Source of the DNA: Ricinus communis
Taxonomy: Eukaryota > Streptophyta > Magnoliopsida > Malpighiales > Euphorbiaceae
Length of the DNA stretch: 64,000 nt
Direction: 5' to 3'
Assembly: GCF_019578655.1 (NCBI RefSeq)
Contig: NC_063261.1
Span: forward strand, 25,833,126-25,897,125
Part shown: in pieces, positions 50,201 through 60,614 of the stretch
Layout of the letters: every line of letters begins with the position of its first letter
Numbering within the stretch: position 1 is the stretch's first letter
Translations under genes and position numbers: made by a program
The notes under the pieces: generated by a model
Told to the model about the DNA's origin: nothing
Database searches by the model: none
What the model saw: only the letters and a program-made list of their open reading frames with translations

Positions 50201-53200
50201 CCTTGCTTGAGCTTTTAACGGAACTCCTGATTCCTTATTATTTTTCACCTTAAGAAACTCACTGTTGATATTGTGCAAATAGCTAGTCATCTCCCTTACA
50301 ATCGGAATGGTTTCAAATTCTTCACAAATTCTGGAGGGCTTGGGAAGGCCGACATTAAAGACATTTTGGAGCGTGCTGCAGATATATATAAGAACTTTAC
50401 AGATGAAGGTTTAATGAAGTCAAGAAGAGAGGCTTCTGCATCAATAAAGAGAGTTGACTACATGACGGTTTATACTTCTGATCTTGTGAAAGCAGTCCGT
50501 GAGGCTGCAGGAAATATAGGTAATAACTCTGTGAAACATGTAATCAAAATAAAGAATGGACTCAGATATCAGCATTTATTAGTCCTGACAAATCTTATAT
50601 TTGTTCTGGAGTTTTAATGTATTTTGTTATCATGTGTAGAACTTTGTTGTAATTTGTTTTACAAGTATACGTGTTCTTTTATACCTTATTTTTTTATTTG
50701 CCTGGTAGAGTAATGAAATCCCATTTTCTAACTGTTTATTGGAATTGTAAATTCTTAGAGAAGCCATTGGAGGGGTTCCATATAATTGTAGATGCAGGAA
50801 ATGGGGCAGGAGGATTCTTTGCTGTAAGTTCTATTCTCATTCTTATATTAACACTGTTGGGGCTTTCTTTTATCAGTTTAAGGATTTTGCTTTTAGTCAT
50901 TTATAGGTACTTAATGCACATCTTATCTTTCCTAATCTTAATCACTTATTGCCCTAGTTACTCAAGAAGCATTCATTATCATCAGAATGTAAACCAACTC
51001 TTTCAACTTCTGTTTTCAAAGGCTATAGGTACTGCTGCCAATAGAAGATATCCAGATATTCTGTTGTCTGCATGTTTGTTAATCGACTCTTGCATCACTT
51101 GCCCAAACAGCAATTGACCATGCCATCAGAGTAATCATTAATAGGCATATGAAGTGTAGTTGTTAGGATTTGGTAGCTCTGGTTGACATTGATTTGAAAT
51201 ATCATTATGACATTGTTAGTGGATGTCATTCATCAAAGTCTCTGTTTCCTAAAAATTTAAATTTTTTAGAGAGAAGTAAATGAAATAAGCTGTTAAAAGG
51301 AAATTAATCACATGCATCTTGACTATGTTCCTATTATTTCTAGATTTTAAATGCTCTGAAGAAAAGAAGATTAGCCTAATGGTCTGGCACATGAAGCACT
51401 GTAAACTAGTTTAATTTGCATGCAGTCTCAATCGTCCACTAAGAGAACCACTTAATGATTATGTAGAGGTTTTTTCCTTCTTGGTTAAATTTTGTGAAAA
51501 CAGAAGTTTGGCACAATTGAATGCGATAAAAAGCAATGTAAACTGGTTTCATCCTCATGCAGTCCCAATATTCAATTAACACGAGAATATATATTCTGCC
51601 TGACCAAGTTGTATACCTCCTCTAAGAGAAGTTTATTTACTGAGTGTGCTTATTTTTATTGGTTGTTAGGCAAAAGTTCTTGAGCCTTTGGGGGCTATCA
51701 CTTCTGGAAGTCAGTTCTTGGAACCAGATGGTAATTCGAAGTCTGGCAATTCTCTGGTGTAGTGTTTGATGGATGAGCTTGTCACTGAAAACATATTTGG
51801 AAACAGGTTTGTTCCCTAATCATATTCCCAATCCAGAAGACAAGGCAGCAATGAATGCTATCACCCAGGCAGTCCTTCAAAACAAGGCTGATCTTGGGAT
51901 AATATTTGATACTGATGTAGACAGGTAATAACTGTTGCAGCGTATGCATTCATGTAAGCATACTTTGTGGTTTTGCTTTAGAAATATGCCATTATTTTCT
52001 GTAGATCTGCTGCTGTGGACTCCACTGGTCGTGAATTCAACCGGAATCGTCTTATTGCTTTGATGTCTGCAATAGTTTTGGAGGAAGTAAGCTCTCCTTC
52101 CTGTTTCAGCTGCCTTAAGAGCTATTGCTTTTCTATTGTTGTAAAAGACAATTTCTATTTTCTTTTCGAATTTGGCCTATTCGAATATTTTGTTTTTCTT
52201 TTTTCCTACAGCATCCAGGAACAACTATTGTTACAGACAGTGTGACTTCAGATGGGTTAACTACATTTATCGAAAATAAACTTGGTATGTAAAAATGCAG
52301 AAATGCCTTATTGTCTGTTCTTCATACTAGAATATGTTTATAATCCACAATCTCTTTTAGGGGGAAAGCATCATCGTTTCAAAAGAGGCTATAAAAATGT
52401 CATTGATGAAGCAATACGTTTGGTAAGTTTAGCTTTTAAATGATTCTGTTACTAGTAAATTTTGGGATACTTGCATAAGCAAGAAACTGAATGAGATAAT
52501 CAGCCCTTCAAGAAATCAATCCTTGTGCAAAAGGTTGAAGTGGAGAACTGGAATGGCAATAATAGTAATGGCGTTTTGCTGTTATATTATACTTCTATCC
52601 ATATGATTGAATATAAGTCATAAATCATAATATTGAGTGTCGATTAATAGCTATTGATAATTACATAGATCTTCTGCCCATCTTAATTACGATTGTTGTA
52701 CAAGGATAATAGTTTGGGACTGTCATCAAGCCAAGATGCTTGCAAGCTACTAAGGTAGATCTTAATTAGCAGTGCTGCTGACTTGGGGCACTTTCTTAAA
52801 TAGCTTGAGCTTGTCCTTTATTTTGGCTCTGCTCTTTTTGTTATTTGATAAGAAAAAGAGTTGGAAGAATGATCAAATTTAGAGGAGTTTCTGTTGAAAT
52901 TTGCTGTTGCAGTTCTGCAGGATGTAACAAGTAATCAAGAGTATGTATCTGTGCTTTGAGGATGAAGCATTTGTTTTGAGATAAAAAGGGTTTGTTGGAG
53001 GATGAAAGTGGAGGATATCTTACAAGAATTCATGTGATACTATTGAATGAGGGAGTGACATTGTTAAACAGGAAAGCAAAAGAAGTAAATTTGAAGGTCT
53101 CGATGTTGGAAATTCTGACAGTTTTTAGTGCAACTTGGATGCAAAAGCTTCCTTAAGCAATTGTGATCACTTTTCACCTTGTGTGACTGAATGTGTAGTT

Positions 53201-56200
53201 TTGTTTTACTTTTAATCTGTAATTATTAAATCATTTTGAGTTTATTTTGTCTGGGGGGGCTCATTGCTACTGTAGTTCATTCTTGTTCTCTGTGTTTTTG
53301 TTCTCACTTTGTGTAGCGTTCAATCTGAAGTAATTAAATTGGTCATTTGACAAGTTATTAAACTAAAGTGATAGTATTCCATACAGAATTCAGTTGGTGA
53401 GGAGTCACATCTAGCTATTGAAACAAGTGGACATGGAGCTCTCAAGGAAAATCACTGGCTAGATGACGGGGCATACCTAATGGTAGGTTTATACATGCAT
53501 CGTCGCCTTACCTCTTAAAGCATGCTATACCATCCATTGATTACTTAAATTACTCTTTGTGAACTAACCTTAGATATTCAATGTGAAAAATAATTTTCTT
53601 TATATATTCATCAACGATTGTTACACTTATATATACAAGTTATATCTCTAATATAGGAATTTAAATCAAATACTAACTCTTAAGTAAATTCCTAATTATT
53701 CTCCTATTATGTATAGATGTAAACTCCTAATTAATATGAAATAGTTGTAACACTCCCTCTCAAGCTTGAGCATAGATATTGATCATGTCCAGCTTGTTGC
53801 AGAGATAATCAACCCTAACCCCATTCAGGGCCTTTGCAAAGATATCTCCCAATTGTTCTCTTGTTTTCACATAACTTGTAGAAACCAATCCCTGTTGAAT
53901 CTTTTCACGAACAAAATGACAATCAATCTCAATATGCTTAGTTCGTTCATGGAAGACTGGATTAGATGCAATATGAAGTGCAGCTTGGTTGTCACACATA
54001 ACTTAGCTGGTACTGAGATCTTAAGACCCACTTCAGTTAGGAGTTGATATATCCATATTATCTCACACACAGACTTGGCCATGGCTCTATACTCTGATTC
54101 TGCATTCGAACGTGAGACAACGTTTTGCTTCTTGCTTTTCCACGAAACCAAATTTCCTCCAACAAACACATAATAGCCTGAAGTAGATCTTCGATCTTCT
54201 TTGCACCCTGCCCAGTCAGCATTTGAAAAACATTCAATCCTAGCATGATCATGGTTGCTATACAGGATTCCTCGCCTAGGTGCTCCTTTTAAGTAATACA
54301 AAATTTGTTCTGCAGCTTTCTAGTGATTGACGGTTGGAGAAGACATATGCTGACTTACCACGCTGACAGAATAAGCAATATCATGACGAGTTACAGTAAG
54401 ATAGTTTAACTTCCCAACTAATCTTCTGTATCTCTCAAGATCTTTAAACAATAGCCATCTTTTATAAGCTGCAAATTAGGAACCATTAGAGTACTACATG
54501 GCTTAGCCCCCAATTTTCCCTGTCTCGAATAATAAGTCAAATACATACTTCCTTTAAGATAAAAAATCCCTTTCTTACTCCTCGTTACTTCAACACCTAA
54601 AAACTACTTTAGAGCCCTTAAATCTTTTGTATGAAATTGACCATGAAGAAAAAATTTGAGTGATGAAATCCCACTGGTATCACTTCCAATAATGACAATG
54701 TCATCAACATAAACAACCAATAAGATGATACTATTTGCAGACTACTTATAGAAAAAAAAAATGATCCGACTTGCTTTTCATTATGCCAAACTTCTCAATA
54801 GCTTGACTAAACTTTCCAAACCAAGCCTGGAGACTTTGTTTCAATCCATACAAAGATTTATGGAGACGGCAAACTTTCCTATATTCCCCCTGAGCAACAA
54901 AGCCAGGTGGTTGCTCCATATAAACTTCCTCCTAAAGGTCACCATGAAGAAATGCATTTTTAATGTCTAACTGATGAAGGGGCCAATTATATGTGGCTGC
55001 TAGAGAAATAAGTAACCTGACAGAAGTAAGTTTAGCAACAGGAGAAAAATGTCAGAATAATCAACTCCTTATGTTTGAGCATATAGCTTAGCAACAAGTT
55101 GGGCCTTTAACCTAGCAACAGTCCCAGCTGGATCAACTTTAACTTCAATTACTCATTTACATCCAATAGCCTTTTTACCTGCAAGCAAATTTACCAGGGT
55201 CCAAGTACCATTTTCATCTAAAGAATTCATCTCTTCAATCATAGTATTACGCCATCCAGGGTGAGATAGAGTTTCATGAATAGTGTTAATAATAGAAACA
55301 AAATCAAGAGAAACAATAAAAGAACAAGTGGATGGTGACAAATAATTATATGACACAAAATAGGATACCGGATAAGTGCATTGACATTTACCTTTACGTA
55401 GGGCAATAGGAAGATCATCACTAGAATTGGAAGTCGGATTTGATGATGAAGGAACTGGCGTAGGACATGGAGCAGGAGGACTTAGAACAGGAGTAGGAAC
55501 AGGATCCATAGCAAGATGAGGAGGTTGTTGACGACGAGAATAAACTTGTGTTATAGGAGGCTTAATTGGAGCAGAGAGGAAGATCAGTAACAGTATAAAT
55601 TAGTAAATCATCATCCTCCCCCTAATGGAAAGAACCTGAAGATGAGGTAAATGGTGTTTGTTCTAGAAAGGTAACATCAGCTGACACAAGAGTACCCAAG
55701 AAAGATACCTTTGAGAGATTAGGGATCAAATTTTGTAACGTGAGAACATCCCGAACAAAACAAGTACAACTAAATATTCTAAGTTCAATAGGAAATAATG
55801 ACTTCTTGGGAAAGAGAACATGAAGAGGAGTCTTACCCGAAAGAACAGATGAGGACATACGATTAATCAAAAAACAGGCTGTAGAAACTGCATCAGCCCA
55901 AAAATGTTTAGGGATCTGCATTTGAAATAACAAAGCTCTAACAGTTTCAAGAAGATGTCTATTTTTTCTTTCAGCAATCCCATTCTGAGATGGTGTATCT
56001 ACACAAAACGTTTGATGAATAATGCCATGTTGAATCATATAATTTTGGAAACATTCTGATAAGTATTCTTTAGCATTATCACTTTGCAAAATTTGAAAAG
56101 ACATTTAATTGTGTTTTGATTTCAGTACAAAAGGCAATAAAGAGAGGACAATTCTGAGCGATTTTTCATCAAATATAACCATGTCATTCGAGAATAGTCA

Positions 56201-59200
56201 TTAACAAAGGTAAAAAAATACTTAAACCCAGTTTTAGACAACTAGACAAGGTCCTCAAACATCCGAATGGACTAACTCAAAAGGAGCACTAGCTCATTTA
56301 TTGACTCTAGTACTAAAACTCTAACGATGGTGTTTAGCAAATTGGCAAGACTCACAATCTAATGAAGACAGAGTAGAAAACTGAGGGCAAAGTATCTTTA
56401 ATATATGTAATGAGGGATGACCCCAACCGACAATGTGCTTCAAATGGGGTCACGACTCCAGAACACGCTATAGACTTTAGTACTTGTATCTCAAGAATGT
56501 AAAGGCCTCCCGATTCATGTCCTTTACCAATAATCTTCTTCGTCATAAGAAATCAAGAAAGAATGAGACAACAGTTAAGAGAACGAGTGAGTTTACTAAC
56601 AGAGACTAAATTAAAAGACAAATCAGGTAAACTTAAAATAGATTGCAAAAGAATTGAAGGTGTTGGTATAATTGTGCCAGACTCTAGAACACGATATGTA
56701 CGCCCATCTGCTAAAGTAACTGTAGTGCTAGGAGTATGTGATTTAAAGGAAGAAAATAGACTAGAGTTACTTGTCATGTGATCTGTGGCACCAGAATCAA
56801 TGACCCATTTAGAAGATGAGGAAACAAGACATGTGTTCATTTTACCTGAATCAACAATAGCAGTAATAGAAGTAGATGAAGACCTTAGAGATTTCTGGTA
56901 TTGTGAAAACTTGGCATACTCATCTGTAGATACTATAATAGACTCGGGAGCATCATTAGTAGATGCATCATGTGCTGACTGGTTTGACTAGTTTGGCTGA
57001 TTCTTGCGCTGCAACCTTCTATAATCCTTCTTAACATTCATGGCTTATGACAATAGTAACAGACAACAATTCCTGAATCCTATCCTCGAGTACTACGATT
57101 ATCAGAGTCTCTCCCTTTTTTATATGGTTGTTTCCCAGATTAAGAGGTACGGCTGACAAGAGCACTATTAGATTGAACAAGTGCTAAATTTTATGTGCGA
57201 AGTACCCTACTGAAAGCTTCTTCCCACGAAGATATTTCAGGGCTAGACAGGATTTGAGATTTGGCACCCTCAAACTCGGAAGAAAGACCAGCCAAGAAGC
57301 TCATAATTGCCATCTTTTCTCTCTGAGCTTGCTGAACTCTTACATCACTGCTAAATGGAAGTAACATATTAAGTTTCTCATGAGTTTTCTTAAAATCCAT
57401 AAAGTAGTCAATGAGAGTTCTATTACCTTTTTCTGTACGATAAAAGGCTTGACATACCTCATAAGTGCATTTGATATTTCCCTTGTCAGAATATACAAAC
57501 TCCAAATAATTCATCAATTTTTTTACAAATTCATAATGATTAATTAGCCCAACCACCTCACTATCAATAGAATTACATATTTGCAGAAATAAATGAGCAT
57601 CATCTCGCAACCATAAGGCTTTTGAATCATCATTAGGTGAGTCATCAATTAAATGATCATCCATAGAAATACTTCGCAAATAAAGCTGAACAGATTTACT
57701 CCAATCTAAATAATTAGATCTCTTAAGTTTATGTTCTGTGATTTTAGACATCACGGGAACGAAATCAGACACAATAACTGACTTTTTCTCCTTCATATTA
57801 GAAAATCAACCTAATAATAGAATATAAAAAACCATAACACAGCCGCAATTTGTTTTGAGAAATCAAACCTATCCCAAACTAGATCCCACACTGAATAGAT
57901 GCTGATCCAAATAGGTAAAGGAATGTGTTGTGGAAGTTGAGGCTAGCAAATGGACGCAAAAATGACCAAATTATAGTGATAGACGCGCTTTCACGCGCCG
58001 GTAGCATGGAGAAGACCTAGTAACTTGTGGCAGCGCGTATGGCTCACGCGCTTGGACTCAAGTGCTTGGAATCTCCAGAAACGTGATTAGAAGGTGGCGC
58101 TCCTCTTGGTGCAGGCAGTGAAACAAACTGACCTTTGTTAGACAAGACCAAAAAAGCAAACACCCTACTGCTAAACCAAGAAAAATCCCTAAATTCACAA
58201 ATTGATTTCTAGGGTTAATTTGTGTGCTCTGATACCATGTGAACTAACTTTAGATATTCAATGTGAAAAGTGATTCTCTCTGTATATTCATTAACGATTA
58301 TTACATCTATATATACAAGTTATATCTAATATAGGAATTCAAATCAAATACTAACTCCTAAATAAATTCCTAATTACTCTCATATTATGTATAGCTATAC
58401 ACTCCTAATTAATATGAAATAGTTGTAACACTTCTCTTAAATGTATGCTTGCCATTCAGGTCAAACTTTTAAATAAACTAGCTTCAGCTAGAGCTTCAGG
58501 AGTTGGTGGTGGCAGCAAAGTTTTAACTGATATGGTGGAGGGTCTGCAGGAACCAGCAGTTGCTGTGGAATTGAGACTGAAAATCAATCAGAATCATCCA
58601 GATCTTAAAGGAAGGTATAATTCTTTATATGGTTATGACATGCGTATGTGACTTTGGTGCTCTGTAGTTACTGATGAGCAGGAACATCCAGATCATTTTG
58701 GGAGTATGGAGAGGCAGTGCTGCAACACTTGAAGAACTCTGTGGATACAGACATAAAGCTTCAGAAAGCCCCTGTTAACTACGAAGGGGTGAGTATGATA
58801 CAGATCAGTATTACAGCTGGGGTTCACCTGCTTAGCTATAGGACTAGGATTACTGGGAGTAATGGCATGCATCAACTGTTTTTGCATTACCAACCAATGT
58901 GTCTCAACATTTATCCTCAGTGTTCTTTTTCCATTTTTCTTCTGAAAATAGGTTCGAGTTTCTGGTTATGGAGGGTGGTTCCTTCTGAGACTCTCACTCC
59001 ATGATCCAGTTCTTCCCCTTAACATTGAGGTAAAAGATCCTTTCAGATTCTGGATGCAGTTATGCTTATTTCATAGCAACTAAAATTAATTCCATCTCAG
59101 GCACCTAACAAGGAAGATGCTCTGAAACTCGGACTTGCTGTGGCTTCTGCTGTCAAGGAATTCCATGCTTTGGATACATCTGCCTTGGACAAATTTGTCC

Positions 59201-59205
59201 AATAA
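47234..59205 (+). CDS. Phosphohexomutase-superfamily protein (phosphoglucomutase/phosphomannomutase-like), probably plastid
   Basis: Eighteen GT-AG exons join in frame to 615 aa: 47234-47240, 47609-47827, 48079-48145, 48864-49047, 49562-49614, 50021-50109, 50283-50519, 50759-50823, 51670-51730, 51807-51924, 52005-52086, 52212-52284, 52361-52422, 53387-53482, 58460-58614, 58692-58788, 58952-59029, 59101-59205. The family moves phosphate between C1 and C6 of sugars. The first ~95 residues, basic and hydroxylated, look like a plastid transit peptide. The active-site phosphoserine is Ser208 in TASHLP. The metal loop DTDVDR gives Asp362, 364 and 366. The sugar loop is ETSGH (451-455), and the C-terminal phosphate loop is [10 protein letters not shown]. 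It resembles the plant clade of Arabidopsis At1g70820/At5g17530. The sugar and C-terminal loops differ from classical enzymes, so the substrate is unknown. Intron 14 holds an antisense Copia element. Confidence 0.9.
53558..53752 (-). repeat. 3' LTR of the Copia element
   Basis: 195 bp; pairs with 58238-58430. It is preceded in element direction by a purine-rich tract (GAGAGGGAG, 53753-53761) that would prime plus-strand DNA. Confidence 0.9.
53760..55509 (-). pseudogene. Copia reverse transcriptase and RNase H, broken
   Basis: The reverse transcriptase begins near 55270 ([20 protein letters not shown], the usual EAM..E...L..N.TW start). It is interrupted repeatedly between 55150 and 54310. 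The catalytic YVDD is still visible at 54700-54711. RNase H follows at 54301-53760 ([33 protein letters not shown] and [20 protein letters not shown]), with a frameshift near 53990. The normal stop sits just before the polypurine tract. Confidence 0.9.
55622..56840 (-). pseudogene. Copia protease and integrase, broken
   Basis: The protease has the active-site motif DSGATDHMT (56840-56553 frame). The GAG-pre-integrase segment lies in 56546-56352. The integrase core is at 56104-55622, with SDNAKEY and, further on, [20 protein letters not shown] supplying the second Asp and the Glu of the DDE triad. Stops and shifts separate these segments. Confidence 0.9.
57000..57796 (-). pseudogene. Copia Gag
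   Basis: A 201-codon open frame (57796-57191) starts [20 protein letters not shown] and has the Copia gag signature ([30 protein letters not shown] region; [17 protein letters not shown]). A CCHC-knuckle relic (CYYCHKP, then a stop) lies near 57060-57030 in another frame. It is the best-preserved part of the element. Confidence 0.85.
58226..58237 (-). other. Primer-binding site of the Copia element
   Basis: On the minus strand TGGTATCAGAGC directly follows the 5' LTR and is complementary to the 3' end of plant initiator tRNA-Met. Confidence 0.9.
58238..58430 (-). repeat. 5' LTR of the Copia element
   Basis: 193 bp, the partner of 53558-53752. In the gene's direction it ends 29 nt before the intron acceptor. 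Confidence 0.9.
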
Positions 59206-60614
59206 CCATAAATTATAGACCAGTGGATACATCTGTCCGTTTCATGTGCAGCCTGTTTGCTGAAGTGGCTTTCAATTCCAGCATGGTCGACTTTCACTAT
59301 AACAGTGCGTAATTTAGAACCCGAGGAAGTTCTCCTTGTTAATTTTGGTTTTTGCAGGCAGTGCTACAATGATGTCAGCGTATAAATGTTATGAGCTTGC
59401 TAAAATGTTCGCATCTAAAGTCACAGCGATTTGAATAATACATGATAGTCATAATCCCTAAGAGCAATGCCATCTTTCTGTATAATAAGACACTGCATTT
59501 TTGGCTCAGCATGGTGCTACTGGTTTATTTACGCCGTGTAGTTGTGCTTGCAATCGAATCTCTTTGTGCATTCTGTTAATGCAAAACGGTGTTGTAGATG
59601 TATTGATTTTTTGAACGCTGATACGAATTATATCCATGTGAGATTGTAGTTTGGCATGGAAGGTTACGGTCGAAATGCACATCTCTTACACTATGCATGG
59701 CAATGTAGAAGGGATGGGAGGAAAAAGGAAGAGAAGGGAAAAAAATATTTATCCTCTCGGTTATAGAAGGGATAATCATTAAAGAAGGGGTAATCATTAA
59801 AGATTAGAAAGGAGAACTATTAAAATTATAAGAATACAAATAGCAATTAATTAAGTTTTAATGTCTTTTAATGAGTTGAAATTTTTCATATTCCAAATTT
59901 GAATGTAATTCTACAAGGGGAATTATTTTCCCCCCTCTCCTAATGATTAGAATTAGTGTTTCTCTTTTCTCTTTCCTTTTTCCATTAAGTGTTTTTTTTT
60001 TTTTTACCATTCATCTATGCATAATGTTTAAGAGATGGTTTTAAGATAAAATATGAATGAGAACAGAACTGTGGTTTTAAGATAAAATGTGAATGAGATG
60101 AGAGCTGAAAAAATAATTGTAGAGAGGCAAAAATGATGAGAATTATATTAATCATACTGTAAGCATCTTTAATGGAAAGCACAGTTGATATTAACCAGTG
60201 ATTGAGCCTACTGCATGCATGTACATAGACATATGTCTGTTACTAGCAAAAACTAGTTTATTTTGCGTAGATGAGATTTATGGTATGGAAAAAGGAGCAA
60301 CCCATTTGCACATACAAATGACATGAAGCACAAGAAATTAGAAACAGAAGAACAGAAATGGCAAAAGTACAGTAAATTCTTTTTTCTTTTCCTTTTATGA
60401 ACTAGGTTGCCGTAGCCTTACAAAAAATTCCATGCATTCTACAATAAGGCACATAAAACATTACAGGCACTATTAAATACAGTACCACCAGGACAGGCGG
60501 TACACCCTTTAAGGTCATACATACATATATATATATATACAAGTGGTAATTCCAATTGTCCTACTTTCACCTTTTTACCTACAGTTTTCTTCTATATTTT
60601 CACATTATATGCTC
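59206..60614. other. Convergent intergenic region
   Basis: It contains the 3' UTR of the mutase gene (to about 59600) and that of the GNAT gene (from 60614 downwards). Two small tandem duplications are visible: taatcattaaag units at about 59770-59802, and tggttttaagataaaat...gaatgaga units at about 60033-60100. A short (AT)n tract lies near 60525-60539. Confidence 0.6.

Larger units (their letters stand above)
53558..58430 (-). mobile_element. Ty1/Copia LTR retrotransposon, degenerate, 4.87 kb
   Basis: LTRs of 195 and 193 bp (53558-53752, 58238-58430) begin TGTTACAAC and end TTCACA in the element's own direction. The primer-binding site TGGTATCAGAGC (complement of initiator tRNA-Met) abuts the 5' LTR, and a purine tract abuts the 3' LTR. 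The domain order gag, protease, integrase, reverse transcriptase, RNase H is that of Copia. About 18 substitutions and a 2-base gap separate the LTRs by eye. Flanking 5-mers CTCTT and CTTCT are not identical. The coding region has many stops and shifts. Confidence 0.95.
53483..58459 (+). other. Intron 14 of the mutase gene, expanded by a retrotransposon
   Basis: The donor atg|gtaggt (53483) and acceptor attcag|gtc (58459) join codons in phase 0. Only 75 nt upstream and 29 nt downstream of the Copia element are original intron, so the ancestral intron was about 104 nt. Confidence 0.85.

Noticed and set aside
53766..56991. Plus-strand frames of 68-93 codons across the retrotransposon
   Set aside because: They are antisense shadows of the Copia polyprotein, which is clearly on the minus strand.
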